Source of the DNA: JAGLTN01 sp023135255
GTDB taxonomy: Bacteria > Planctomycetota > Phycisphaerae > Sedimentisphaerales > Anaerobacaceae
Direction: 5' to 3'
Assembly (NCBI GenBank): GCA_030639495.1
Contig: DAOWCP010000002.1
Location: 1 to 64,000 of the forward strand
Length of the DNA stretch: 64,000 bases
Below the pieces are notes generated by a model. It was not told the origin of the DNA. It saw only the letters and a program-made list of their open reading frames with translations, and did not search any database. Every line of letters begins with the position of its first letter. Position 1 is the first letter of the stretch. A program made the position numbers and the translations under genes. Positions 26,950 to 35,939 of the stretch are shown one piece after another.

Positions 26950-27975
26950 ATGGTAAGAATATTAAAAAATAAGACATTGGTGGGGTTATTGATAGCGGCT
27001 TCAGTAGTTGCCGGTATTGCAGCCATCGTGCTTTTCGATATAACAGGGGAAAAAGGCAGCGGGTTGGGAAAAGAGTTTGTCTATGATATTGAGGACATTA
27101 TAAAGATAGACCCGAATCTGATTATTTATGCCCAATCTTCTGAGCCTATATATACCGGCTTTGAGGTATCTCGTGGGATCACAGTAGATACCAATGGCAC
27201 TATTTATGCAGCAGGTGACAACGCCATTCGTTTATTTGACAGTAGTAGTAATTTACAGGGAGAAATTCGACTCGATAGCAGCCCCCGATGTATTGCCGTA
27301 AGCAAGGACGGTAAAATATATATAGGGCTGAAAAATCAGGTTCAGGTGTACGACAGCAATAAAAAACGTTTGGCAAGTTGGCCGCATTTGAATAGTGATG
27401 CTGTCCTTACCAGCATAGCTGTTTTGAAAAATGATGTGTTCGTTGCCGATGCGGGCAATCGAATTGTTCTGCACTATGATACTAATGGGAAATTGCTTAA
27501 CCGTATAGGCGGCAAAAACAAAGAGAGAAATATTCCCGGCTTTGTGATACCCAGTCCTTACTTCGATCTTGCTATTGCCGAAGACGGACTTTTACGTGTA
27601 GTAAATCCAGGCAGACACAGGATCGAGGCGTATACTTTTGATGGTGATCTTGAATTCTGGTGGGGGTTCTACTCTCCGAATATTGAAGGATTCTGCGGTT
27701 GCTGCAATCCCGTAAATTTTACCATTCTCGAAGATGGCAGTTTTGTTACAGTCGAAAAGGGCCTGGTTCGAGTAAAGGTATATGATATAGATGGTAATTT
27801 TGTATGTGTTGTGGCTGGACCTGAGCAGTTAATCGAGTCAGATGAGGCGAAAATCTGCCAAATTCCTGCAAATTGTCAGGCCGGTGGTTTTGATTTGGCC
27901 GTTGATAACAAACAACAAATCCTCATATTGGATACGATTAGAAATGTCATAAGGACATTTGCAAAGACAAGGTGA
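26950..27975 (+). CDS. NHL-like six-bladed propeller with a CGCC motif
   Basis: A membrane helix (~9-28) is followed by a propeller of NHL-type repeats: SRGITVDTNGTIYAAGDN, SIAVLKNDVFVADAGNRIVLHYDTNGKLLNRIG and similar. The last third holds EGFCGCCNPVNF, four Cys-rich positions in one loop that could bind a metal or form disulfides. Other NHL proteins bind ligands or proteins through the propeller face. It lies upstream of iron-sulfur genes in the same run, so a redox-partner or assembly role is possible. No good Shine-Dalgarno sequence precedes the ATG. Confidence 0.65.
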   Translation: MVRILKNKTLVGLLIAASVVAGIAAIVLFDITGEKGSGLGKEFVYDIEDIIKIDPNLIIYAQSSEPIYTGFEVSRGITVDTNGTIYAAGDNAIRLFDSSSNLQGEIRLDSSPRCIAVSKDGKIYIGLKNQVQVYDSNKKRLASWPHLNSDAVLTSIAVLKNDVFVADAGNRIVLHYDTNGKLLNRIGGKNKERNIPGFVIPSPYFDLAIAEDGLLRVVNPGRHRIEAYTFDGDLEFWWGFYSPNIEGFCGCCNPVNFTILEDGSFVTVEKGLVRVKVYDIDGNFVCVVAGPEQLIESDEAKICQIPANCQAGGFDLAVDNKQQILILDTIRNVIRTFAKTR

Positions 27976-27979
27976 AATA

Positions 27980-28234
27980 GTGGGCGAATATTCTATGAAA
28001 ATGCGAAACCGCCGTCAAATAATGACAGGTACTTTGCGATACGCAGTATTGGGCTTAGTTGGTTTTTTTGCGGGCTCAGCAATTGTAAAAAGACGCAGAT
28101 TGATAAAGGAAGGCAAGTGCATTAATCTGGGAATATGCCGGGACTGCAAACTCTACGAAAGCTGTAGATTGCCTCCAGCCTTGTCAAAAAAACAATTCTT
28201 TATAAAAAAAGACAATGTCAAAAGAAAAAATTAA
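27980..28234 (+). CDS. Small single-helix membrane protein with four Cys
   Basis: I place the start at GTG 27980, with AAGG eight bases upstream; ATG 27995 is possible. One helix spans ~18-36 (LRYAVLGLVGFFAGSA). The tail carries KCINLGICRDCKLYESC: four Cys in the spacing C-x5-C-x2-C-x5-C, fit for a metal or iron-sulfur site. It overlaps the next gene by 20 bases, and its stop lies inside the ferredoxin gene. No family is recognised; its place suggests an accessory subunit of the following iron-sulfur proteins. Confidence 0.6.
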   Translation: MGEYSMKMRNRRQIMTGTLRYAVLGLVGFFAGSAIVKRRRLIKEGKCINLGICRDCKLYESCRLPPALSKKQFFIKKDNVKRKN

Positions 28235-28775
28235 CAGACGAAAATTCTTGAAGGATGGACTTTGGGGAAGTTGCTTAACGGGCTTAACCGTCATAGCTGG
28301 TGTCTTCATATCTAAAAAACGCAACGATGAAATGGTATGGCAGCTTGACCCGTATAAATGTGTTGCCTGCGGAAATTGTGCCACCTATTGTGTACTGGAA
28401 GAGTCGGCTGTCAAGTGTGTGCATTCATACGCGATGTGCGGCTACTGCGATCTTTGTACTGGTTTTTTTGAACCAGAACCAAGAGAGCTTGACACGGGAG
28501 CTGAAAACCAACTCTGCCCTACCGGTGCAATAAAACGCAGTTTTATTGAAGACCCGTATTATGAATACACGATTGACGAGCCACTTTGTATCGGCTGCGC
28601 GAAATGTGTTAAGGGTTGTAACGCATTCGGGAACGGGTCATTGTTTTTACAGGTTCGGCACGACCGTTGTTTGAATTGCAATGAATGTTCCATCGCAGCA
28701 GCCTGCCCTTCGCAGGCGTTTAAGCGAGTTTCAGCTAATGAGCCTTATTTAATTAAACAGATGGGGCACGCTTAA
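28215..28775 (+). CDS. Tat-exported multi-[4Fe-4S] ferredoxin
   Basis: The N-terminus INRRKFLKDGLWGSCLTGLTV is a twin-arginine signal, so the folded protein goes to the periplasm. Four Cys-rich units follow: CVACGNCATYC, CGYCDLCTG, CIGCAKCVKGC and CLNCNECSIAAAC, each paired with further Cys, enough for about four [4Fe-4S] clusters. The layout recalls periplasmic NapG/NrfC-type electron carriers. It overlaps its neighbours on both sides (by 20 and 1 bases), tying it to the NapH-like membrane protein. Confidence 0.82.
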   Translation: MSKEKINRRKFLKDGLWGSCLTGLTVIAGVFISKKRNDEMVWQLDPYKCVACGNCATYCVLEESAVKCVHSYAMCGYCDLCTGFFEPEPRELDTGAENQLCPTGAIKRSFIEDPYYEYTIDEPLCIGCAKCVKGCNAFGNGSLFLQVRHDRCLNCNECSIAAACPSQAFKRVSANEPYLIKQMGHA

Positions 28776-30103
28776 TGTTACGTTTCAGTTCTATCTTAAT
28801 ATCTATCTTCATCCCCATTGTTTTATGCAGTGTTGTGTTCGGGGCAGAGCGATTTCCACCCCCGGATTTTGAAGAAAGTGGTCATAAACTGCCGTCAACA
28901 GATTATATAACCAACATTACATCTCGTCATCTTATTTACGAATATTTGGATGTAGTGGTATTGGTGGCGGCCCTTTCATTGGCATCTTATCTCGTTCTAA
29001 AAAAACGATCAAGACGTTCGGTATTTATTTTAATGGTGTTCTCATTACTTTATTTCGGTTTCTGGCGGAAAGGTTGTATATGCTCGATAGGAGCAATTCA
29101 AAACTTTGCTTTATCGATCTTCGATAATAATTATGCTCTTCCAATTTCGGCTATAATATTTTTGATATTGCCGTTGATCTTCACTTTGTTTTTTGGACGA
29201 ACCTTTTGTGCTGGTGTATGTCCGCTTGGCGCTATTCAGGATTTAGTCGTGTTGCGTCCCGTAAAAGTTCCAGTACCGCTGGAAAGCAGCCTGCGATTAT
29301 TTGCATATATATACCTTGCTGCCGCGATTCTTTTTGCCTCCACTGGCAGTGCTTTTATAATATGCCGATATGACCCGTTTATATCTTTCTTTCGCCTGTC
29401 GGGGCATCTGAGCACATTGATACTTGGTTGCTGTTTCTTAATTATTGGAATGTTCGTAGGTCGTCCTTATTGCCGATTTATCTGTCCGTATGGTGTTATT
29501 CTCCGGCAGTTTTCCAGGCTCTCGAAATGGAAAGTCACAATCACCCCGGACGAGTGTATTAAATGCAAACTGTGCGAAGATTCCTGTCCGTTTGGTGCTA
29601 TTACAAAACCAACAGTTGAATGGCCGCAAATCGGTTACACTAAAAGCAGGAGGTTGTTAGCTTTATTGATCCTTCTTTTGCCGGTGTTGATGTTTTCAGG
29701 CGGCTTCGGCGGCGCAAGCCTTAACCGGTCATGGTCACGGATGCATACGACTGTCAGATTAGCAGAACGCATTTACATAGAAAACCAGGACATGCTAAGC
29801 GAAACTACGGATGCAAGTTCTGCGTTCAGAGCAACGGGAGAACCTATCGAAGATCTCTATGCCCAGGCCTCTGTAATCAGAAAACAGTTTAGATTTGGAG
29901 GCTGGTTGTTGGGTGCTTTAATAGGTTTAATTGCGGGTCTTAAACTCATAATCCCATCGATCAGAAGACAGAGGGCGGATTTTCAGGCTGACGATGCGAG
30001 CTGTTTAGCCTGCGGCAGGTGTTTTAAGTCCTGCCCCAGGGAGCACGTCAGATTAAAAAGTTTAAGAGAAAAACAGGACAAGGCAGATGACGACAAAATA
30101 TGA
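28775..30103 (+). CDS. NapH/NosR-like membrane iron-sulfur protein
   Basis: A 442-residue protein with a signal-like start, about seven membrane helices and several Cys motifs: KGCICSIGAIQN and FCAGVCPLGAIQDL in the membrane-proximal part, CRFICPYGVILRQ, a [4Fe-4S] pair at CIKCKLCEDSCPFGAITKP and a last one at CLACGRCFKSCPREH. NapH, NosR and CcoG share the CPxGA/CPYG pattern; in NapGH it passes quinol electrons to periplasmic ferredoxin. With the Tat ferredoxin directly upstream, this pair looks like a NapGH-type trans-membrane electron route. No nitrate, nitrous oxide or nitrite reductase is in the window. Confidence 0.82.
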   Translation: MLRFSSILISIFIPIVLCSVVFGAERFPPPDFEESGHKLPSTDYITNITSRHLIYEYLDVVVLVAALSLASYLVLKKRSRRSVFILMVFSLLYFGFWRKGCICSIGAIQNFALSIFDNNYALPISAIIFLILPLIFTLFFGRTFCAGVCPLGAIQDLVVLRPVKVPVPLESSLRLFAYIYLAAAILFASTGSAFIICRYDPFISFFRLSGHLSTLILGCCFLIIGMFVGRPYCRFICPYGVILRQFSRLSKWKVTITPDECIKCKLCEDSCPFGAITKPTVEWPQIGYTKSRRLLALLILLLPVLMFSGGFGGASLNRSWSRMHTTVRLAERIYIENQDMLSETTDASSAFRATGEPIEDLYAQASVIRKQFRFGGWLLGALIGLIAGLKLIIPSIRRQRADFQADDASCLACGRCFKSCPREHVRLKSLREKQDKADDDKI

Positions 30104-31811
30104 TAATCAAAATACGGGTAGCAGTACCAAATCTTCCTGGTATGAGGCAGCTAAAGGTGCTGCTATTGTAGCAGGTGTATTTATCGTAATAATCCTCGGG
30201 CTACTCGTTTTAAATTATCTTCAAATAAAATTACTTGATCCTATGCGTACAGAGAGACTGGAGAATTGGAAGGTAGAGTTGCTTGGGCAGCCTAAAAACG
30301 AACAACTGATAACCAAAATTCGCCAGCTTGACCTGCAATTAAGGAAAGACAAAGTTCGCCGTATTCAATTTTCGCAAAGAGGAACTATCTTACTGCTTGG
30401 GGCTGTTGCGGTTTTTCTTATTGGAATAAAATCAGCCAAAGCATTCAAAGAAAAACTTCCTTGTCCATCGACTGTTACTGATCAGCAGGGGCAACAAATC
30501 CGGCAAGCTATACTCACGCGCAGGATTACAGTTGCAAGTTTGGCGGTTTTAGTTTTAGCCATTTTGTTTTTTATTAATACCCCAAAAATTGATTTTATAA
30601 AGGCAGGTGCGTCTTATCCTTCGGATGAAGAAATTGCCAAAAACTGGGCCGGTTTTCGCGGACCTGGGGGGAGCGGCGTAAGCGCTTATACTAATATACC
30701 AACTAAGTGGGACGGCAAAACAGGTCAGAAAATTATGTGGAAAGCAAATGTGCCGCTGTCAGGTCATAACTCGCCGATAGTCTGGGGGGATCGTGTTTTT
30801 CTTTCAGGTGCAACCAGGCAAAAGCGTCAGGTTTATTGTTTTGATGCAATTTCGGGAAAGTTGTTGTGGCAGGCTGATATGAAAGCTCCTCCTGTAACTG
30901 CCGGCGAGCCAATCGAATTGGAGGACGAGACCGGCTATGCCGCACCGACCGTTGCAACGGACGGCACCAGGGTCTATGCAATTTTTCCAACTGGTGATGT
31001 CGGCTGTTTCGATTTTGAAGGCAAAGCGTTATGGTCAAGAAATTTGGGAATGCCTGACAGTGCTTATGGCTATGCTTCTTCGCTTGCTATGTATCAAAAT
31101 CTGCTTTTAATTCAGTATGATCAGGCAACTGCTGAGGATAATAAATCAAAAATAATAGCTTTAGATACTTTTTCAGGCGTAACGGTTTGGGAAACCAATC
31201 GTCCGGTTCCTAATTCATGGACTTCTCCAATAGTAGCCAAAATCGCCGGCCAGAGTCAATTGATCACCTGCGCCGACCCATGGATAATAGCTTATAACCC
31301 ATCGAATGGAGCCGAACTTTGGCGAGCAGAGTGTCTTGGAACAGATGTAGCTCCTTCTCCGATCTATGCGGGCGGTTTAGTATTCGGCATACATCCCTAT
31401 ACCTCGCTGGTCGCAATAAAACCCATGGGCCAAGGCGACGTGACCAAAACACATATTGCATGGAAGGCAACCGACAACATCCCTGACATTGGTTCGCCGG
31501 TCAGCAATGGCAAATTGATATTTCTACTTGAAACATACGGAATACTTACCTGTTATAAGGTTAGCGATGGTACAAAACTTTGGGAGCAGGATTTGAAAAC
31601 AAGTTTCACGGCTTCGCCGAGCCTGGTTGGCGATAAGCTGTACCTGCTAAGCGAAAAGGGTATTATGTTCATAGCTAAAGTTGGAAACGAATATACAGAA
31701 CTGGTTAAAAGCCCCTTAGGTGAAAAGTGTTATGCCTCGCCAGCTTTTGCTGACGGTCGTATTTATATTCGTGGTGTTGAAAATCTCTATTGCATTGGTG
31801 ACAAAAAATAA
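30087..31811 (+). CDS. Multi-helix PQQ-like beta-propeller protein
   Basis: Three membrane segments (~24-44, ~92-112 and ~147-165) and a cytoplasmic or periplasmic helical linker (~50-90) precede a propeller of ~380 residues. The propeller opens with WAGFRGPGGSGVS and has repeated blades such as RQVYCFDAISGKLLWQADMK. Its start lies 17 bases inside the NapH-like gene, and its stop shares a base with the NuoEF gene, so translation of all three is coupled. This coupling is the best hint that the propellers belong to the redox system. Confidence 0.8.
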   Translation: MTTKYDNQNTGSSTKSSWYEAAKGAAIVAGVFIVIILGLLVLNYLQIKLLDPMRTERLENWKVELLGQPKNEQLITKIRQLDLQLRKDKVRRIQFSQRGTILLLGAVAVFLIGIKSAKAFKEKLPCPSTVTDQQGQQIRQAILTRRITVASLAVLVLAILFFINTPKIDFIKAGASYPSDEEIAKNWAGFRGPGGSGVSAYTNIPTKWDGKTGQKIMWKANVPLSGHNSPIVWGDRVFLSGATRQKRQVYCFDAISGKLLWQADMKAPPVTAGEPIELEDETGYAAPTVATDGTRVYAIFPTGDVGCFDFEGKALWSRNLGMPDSAYGYASSLAMYQNLLLIQYDQATAEDNKSKIIALDTFSGVTVWETNRPVPNSWTSPIVAKIAGQSQLITCADPWIIAYNPSNGAELWRAECLGTDVAPSPIYAGGLVFGIHPYTSLVAIKPMGQGDVTKTHIAWKATDNIPDIGSPVSNGKLIFLLETYGILTCYKVSDGTKLWEQDLKTSFTASPSLVGDKLYLLSEKGIMFIAKVGNEYTELVKSPLGEKCYASPAFADGRIYIRGVENLYCIGDKK

Positions 31812-34165
31812 TGGATGAGCTTGATTTGACATTTGTAGACGAGGCTGTCGAGCAAATCGGGGCAGGCCAAGAGAAAGTTCTTGAGATCGCTCAGAGCATA
31901 CAGGGACATTTCGGATATCTGCCCAAAGAAGCTCTTGAGCGGGTATGCGAATTGACAGATATCACACCCGCATCCATTGTCGGAGTTACAACTTTTTACG
32001 ACCAGTTTCGGCAACAACCGGCTGGCAAACACATAATAAAAATTTGCATTGGAACTGCCTGTCACGTTAAAGGAGCGAGTTCCATTTATGATGCGTTTCA
32101 AAGGCATCTGGGTATTACCGGCGATGAAGATACTGATGAGCAGGGGTTGTTTACACTCGAAAAGGTAGCATGTCTGGGCTGCTGTACTTTAGCTCCGGCG
32201 GTACAGATCGGTAATGTCACTTATGGCCACCTGACGACTGATACTGTTGGCAAGGTTACTAAGGATTACCTGAGGTATTTGAAGACCAATAAAGGTAAAT
32301 CGAAAACTGCTGAAAAAATCGAAACTAAAAAGCAGGGCTATGGTGAGATTCGAATTGGTCTTGGTTCCTGCTGTGTTGCACGCGGCAGTGGTAAGCTTGA
32401 GCAGGCGATCGAAAAGGTAATTGAAGAAACGGCTATCAAGGCTGTGATAAAACGTGTAGGATGCGTGGGGATGTGTTACCAGACGCCTCTTCTTGAAGTT
32501 ATTACCGCTGAGAGGGAATCTTATCTTTATACTAAGGTAAGACCTGAAGATACCAAGTCTATAATACTAAAGCATTTTAAGCCAGGAACCTTCAGAAAAA
32601 GAATTTCCAATAAGGTTACCGGCATACTGGACAAAATTATTACCGACAAATTAGGTGAACCCCTTTTGCATTACCCTGTAAATATCAGGGACCCGCAGGT
32701 AGCAGATTTCATGGGGAAACAAGAGCATATTACTACCGAACATTGTGGATTCATAGACCCGCTTGATATCGATGAATATCAGAGCAAAGGCGGCTTTGAA
32801 GCACTGCGTAAATGTTTCAGTCAGATGACCGGTGATGAAGTGATCGATCAGATTCGCAATAGCGGACTTCGCGGAAGAGGTGGCGCAGGCTATCCGACAT
32901 ATCTTAAATGGTCAACTATTCGTAAAAATAATGCTAAAGAAAAATATGTGATTTGTAATGGTGATGAAGGTGATCCCGGCGCTTTTATGGACCGAATGCT
33001 GATGGAGTCTTATCCGTACCGAATTATCGAGGCGGTCACAATAGCAGCCTATGTAGTTGGTGCAAGCAAGGGGATGTTTTATATCCGTTCGGAATATCCT
33101 CTGGCACTGATGCGAATGAGCAAAGCCTTGGAAAACTGCCGAGAGAGGGGCTTTCTTGGCAATGACATTTTCCAAAGTGGTTTCAATTTGGAGCTGAAAA
33201 TAGTTACCGGTGCCGGTGCATTTGTTTGTGGTGAAGAAACTGCTCTTATGGCCAGTATAGAAGGCCGTCGCGGCATGCCCCGGCTTAGACCTCCCTATCC
33301 AACTGAAAGAGGACTTTGGTCAAAGCCAACGCTTATTAATAACGTAGAGACTTTTGCTTCAATACCATGGATTTTACATAACGGTCCGAAAACTTTCGCC
33401 TCTCTGGGGACATCGGCCAGTAAAGGAACAAAGGTTTTCGCTCTTGCCGGGAAAGTTGCCAGAGGCGGTTTAATTGAAGTGCCAATGGGGATTACCATAA
33501 GAGAGATCGTAGAAGATATTGGCGGCGGAATAGGAGAAGACAAGCGATTCAAAGCTGTACTGATTGGGGGCCCTTCCGGAGGTTGTGTACCTGCTGAACT
33601 GTCAGATATTTCAGTAGATTATGAATCGTTAAATGAAGCTGGTGCAATTATGGGTTCCGGGGGTTTGGTTGTACTGGATGAGTCAGACTGCATTGTTGAC
33701 ATCGCAAAGTATTTCCTTGAATTCACCCAAAACCAATCCTGCGGAAAATGTACATTCTGTCGGATAGGAACTCGGCGAATGCTTGATATTCTTGAAAGGC
33801 TTTGTGATGGCAACGGCAAGAGCGGTGATATCGAAGAATTAGAAAAAATGGCGCAGATGATAAAAAAGGCAAGCCTTTGCGGCCTGGGAAAAACCGCTCC
33901 AAACCCCGTCCTTTCAACAATCAGATATTTTCGAAATGAGTATGAAGCTCATATTGAAAAACGCTGTCCTGCCGGCAAATGTAAAGCACTGATTACATAT
34001 TCGGTTACAGACGACTGTATTGGGTGCACTTTGTGCGCACAACATTGTCCGGTTGATGCTATCGAGATGAGGCCTTATGAAAAACACGAAATAGACAACG
34101 AAAAATGTATCCGATGTAATACATGCAAAAACGTATGTCCAACTGACGCGATAAAGGTTGAGTAA
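31811..34165 (+). CDS. NuoE-NuoF fusion: NADH-oxidising iron-sulfur flavoprotein subunit
   Basis: 784 residues hold four parts. A NuoE-like thioredoxin-fold [2Fe-2S] domain (~1-150) has CIGTAC and CLGCC. A second such domain (~175-260) has GLGSCC and CVGMC. NuoF (~300-700) has the FMN/NAD site GLRGRGGAGYPT with NGDEGDPGAF and the [4Fe-4S] motif SCGKCTFC near 642. A two-cluster ferredoxin (~730-784) has CIGCTLCAQHC and CIRCNTCKNVC. Such a chain is found in NADH-dependent [FeFe] hydrogenases (HydB/HndC) and formate dehydrogenases, normally with NuoE as a separate gene. No hydrogenase or formate dehydrogenase catalytic subunit is present here. Confidence 0.88.
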   Translation: MDELDLTFVDEAVEQIGAGQEKVLEIAQSIQGHFGYLPKEALERVCELTDITPASIVGVTTFYDQFRQQPAGKHIIKICIGTACHVKGASSIYDAFQRHLGITGDEDTDEQGLFTLEKVACLGCCTLAPAVQIGNVTYGHLTTDTVGKVTKDYLRYLKTNKGKSKTAEKIETKKQGYGEIRIGLGSCCVARGSGKLEQAIEKVIEETAIKAVIKRVGCVGMCYQTPLLEVITAERESYLYTKVRPEDTKSIILKHFKPGTFRKRISNKVTGILDKIITDKLGEPLLHYPVNIRDPQVADFMGKQEHITTEHCGFIDPLDIDEYQSKGGFEALRKCFSQMTGDEVIDQIRNSGLRGRGGAGYPTYLKWSTIRKNNAKEKYVICNGDEGDPGAFMDRMLMESYPYRIIEAVTIAAYVVGASKGMFYIRSEYPLALMRMSKALENCRERGFLGNDIFQSGFNLELKIVTGAGAFVCGEETALMASIEGRRGMPRLRPPYPTERGLWSKPTLINNVETFASIPWILHNGPKTFASLGTSASKGTKVFALAGKVARGGLIEVPMGITIREIVEDIGGGIGEDKRFKAVLIGGPSGGCVPAELSDISVDYESLNEAGAIMGSGGLVVLDESDCIVDIAKYFLEFTQNQSCGKCTFCRIGTRRMLDILERLCDGNGKSGDIEELEKMAQMIKKASLCGLGKTAPNPVLSTIRYFRNEYEAHIEKRCPAGKCKALITYSVTDDCIGCTLCAQHCPVDAIEMRPYEKHEIDNEKCIRCNTCKNVCPTDAIKVE

Positions 34166-34166
34166 A

Positions 34167-35720
34167 ATGGTCAAACTTGTAATTGATAATATCAATGTTG
34201 AAGTTGATGATGGTGCAACTGTACTCGATGCTGCTCAAAAGCTTGGGATAGAAATTCCTACGATGTGCTTTCTCAAAGGCTATGCCGCTTCAACCAGTTG
34301 TATGATATGCATTGTAAAAATTGCCGGTATCGAATCGTTTATGCCGGCGTGCGGGACAATCGCAACAGACGGGATGGAAGTCGAAACATCTTCTGAAGAA
34401 ATCCATCAAGCCCGGAAAGTTGCCCTGGAATTGTTGTTAAGCGACCACCTTGGTGACTGCATGGGGCCTTGTCAGGTTATCTGCCCGGCGGGTTTGGATA
34501 TACCACTGATGATCAGGCAGATCAGGGATGGCAAATTAAAAGATGCTATTGTTACGGTAAAGCGTGACATCGCGTTACCCGCGGTGTTGGGTAGGATTTG
34601 CCCGGCTCCGTGTGAAAACGGATGTAGACGTGCGAAATTTGATCAGCCGGTTTCAATTTGTCTGCTGAAACGATATGTGGCGGATGTTGATTTGTTCTCA
34701 GATAGGCCTTATCTGCCAGTCTGTGAAGCTGAAAAAGGCAAACGTGTAGCTATTATTGGGGCTGGACCTGCGGGTTTGGCTGCTGCGTATTATCTGCTCC
34801 AAAAAGGATACGCCTGCACAGTGTATGATGACCACGACAAGCTGGGAGGAATGCTCAGGTATAGTGATTGTTCAAAAATATTAGACAGTGAGGTGCTGGA
34901 AAAGGAAGTTGACCTTATCAAACAACTCGGGGGTGAATTTTTAGGCCAAACTAAAATTGATTCTGCCTCATCTCTTGAAAAGTTGCGTCAGGAATTTGAT
35001 GCCGTTTTTGTGGCTGTAGGAGAATTGCCCGGCAATAACGAATACCTGGGTTTAGCTATGGGGCAAAAGGGAGTTAAGATAAACAATACGTACCAAACGA
35101 ATATTCCTGGCGTCTTTGCAGGTGGTGATGTTGTTAGTAAACGAAGGCTTGCGGTTCGCTCTGTTGCCGATGGTAAGAAAGCAGCTATCGCTATTGATCA
35201 GTTTCTATCGGGCGGGGAAGTAATCGGGCCGCAAAAAAAGTTTAATAATCGTATTGGTAAATTGCTGGACAATGAGATAGATAATTTTATGTTGACGGCG
35301 GATAATCCTTCACGTGTATCGCCTTTACGCAAGAGTGAAGGATTTACCGAGAGCCAAGCTAAACAGGAATCCGCCCGTTGTTTGCATTGTGACTGTCGTA
35401 AAACCGATAGCTGTAAGCTGAGGGAATACAGCCGGCAATACCAGGTCAGGCAGAACAGGTACAAGGGCAAAAGAAATTTATTTAGCCAACAGATTCAACA
35501 TCCCTGTATAATTTATGAACCCGGCAAATGTATAAAATGCAACCTCTGCATTCAGATAGCGACCGAAGCAAAAGAAAAACTTGGGCTGACGTTCATAGGC
35601 AGGGGTTTTGATGTGAAAGTTGCTGTACCATTTGATAAAGCTCTCGCTGAAGGGCTTAGCCATATTGGCTATAAATGTGTCGAAGCGTGCCCGACATCTG
35701 CGTTAGCTTTAAAGGATTAG
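34167..35720 (+). CDS. GltD-like FAD oxidoreductase with N-terminal [2Fe-2S] domain
   Basis: I place the start at ATG 34167; AAAGG lies ten bases before it, and a TTG at 34158 overlaps the previous stop. Residues ~1-80 form a [2Fe-2S] ferredoxin as in NuoG/HydA (CFLKGYAASTSCMIC and ACGT). Then comes a linker with CPAGLDIPLM and CPAPCENGC. A GltD/NfnB-type FAD and NAD(P)H domain follows (~190-385, GAGPAGLAAAYYL, GGDVVSKRR). The C-terminal Cys sets CLHCDC, CIKCNLC and CVEAC could hold further clusters. It is coupled to the NuoEF fusion, so the two are likely one soluble complex that moves electrons between NADH, NADPH and ferredoxin. Confidence 0.85.
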   Translation: MVKLVIDNINVEVDDGATVLDAAQKLGIEIPTMCFLKGYAASTSCMICIVKIAGIESFMPACGTIATDGMEVETSSEEIHQARKVALELLLSDHLGDCMGPCQVICPAGLDIPLMIRQIRDGKLKDAIVTVKRDIALPAVLGRICPAPCENGCRRAKFDQPVSICLLKRYVADVDLFSDRPYLPVCEAEKGKRVAIIGAGPAGLAAAYYLLQKGYACTVYDDHDKLGGMLRYSDCSKILDSEVLEKEVDLIKQLGGEFLGQTKIDSASSLEKLRQEFDAVFVAVGELPGNNEYLGLAMGQKGVKINNTYQTNIPGVFAGGDVVSKRRLAVRSVADGKKAAIAIDQFLSGGEVIGPQKKFNNRIGKLLDNEIDNFMLTADNPSRVSPLRKSEGFTESQAKQESARCLHCDCRKTDSCKLREYSRQYQVRQNRYKGKRNLFSQQIQHPCIIYEPGKCIKCNLCIQIATEAKEKLGLTFIGRGFDVKVAVPFDKALAEGLSHIGYKCVEACPTSALALKD

Positions 35721-35863
35721 CTTAACAACTACCTCCTTTCAAGGTGTTTTTTTGTAATAAAGCTATATTCTTGATTTTTTTATTGAACCTTATACGTTCA
35801 AATTATTATATACATAAGTGTGATAATATAATTTGCGAAACAAACCATCCTATAAGGCGGTTT

Positions 35864-35879
35864 AAGCCAAGGTTGGCTT
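35864..35879. promoter_or_regulatory. Palindrome AAGCCAA-GG-TTGGCTT over a -35 box (candidate operator)
   Basis: Seven-base arms pair perfectly around GG. The right arm covers the -35 box TTGGCT (35873-35878) of the promoter listed next. A repressor bound here would block that promoter. Confidence 0.45.
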
Positions 35880-35901
35880 TTCTGGTCAACTTTGATACAA
35901 T
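35873..35901 (+). promoter_or_regulatory. Candidate internal promoter for the second half of the cluster
   Basis: TTGGCT (35873-35878) and TACAAT (35896-35901) are 17 bases apart, a normal sigma70 layout. It lies in the 219-base gap at 35721-35939, the longest gap between genes from 19.4 to 45.1 kb, and 39 bases before the start at 35940. It would drive the propeller, ferredoxin, radical-SAM and lipid genes separately from the iron-sulfur genes. Confidence 0.5.
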
Positions 35902-35939
35902 GTTGTGGAAATTTATGTACTGTTTTAAGGAATCACTAT

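Noticed and set aside
27959..27979. Start of the small four-Cys protein at 27959
   Set aside because: It lies inside the previous gene without a ribosome-binding site; GTG 27980 has AAGG at good spacing.
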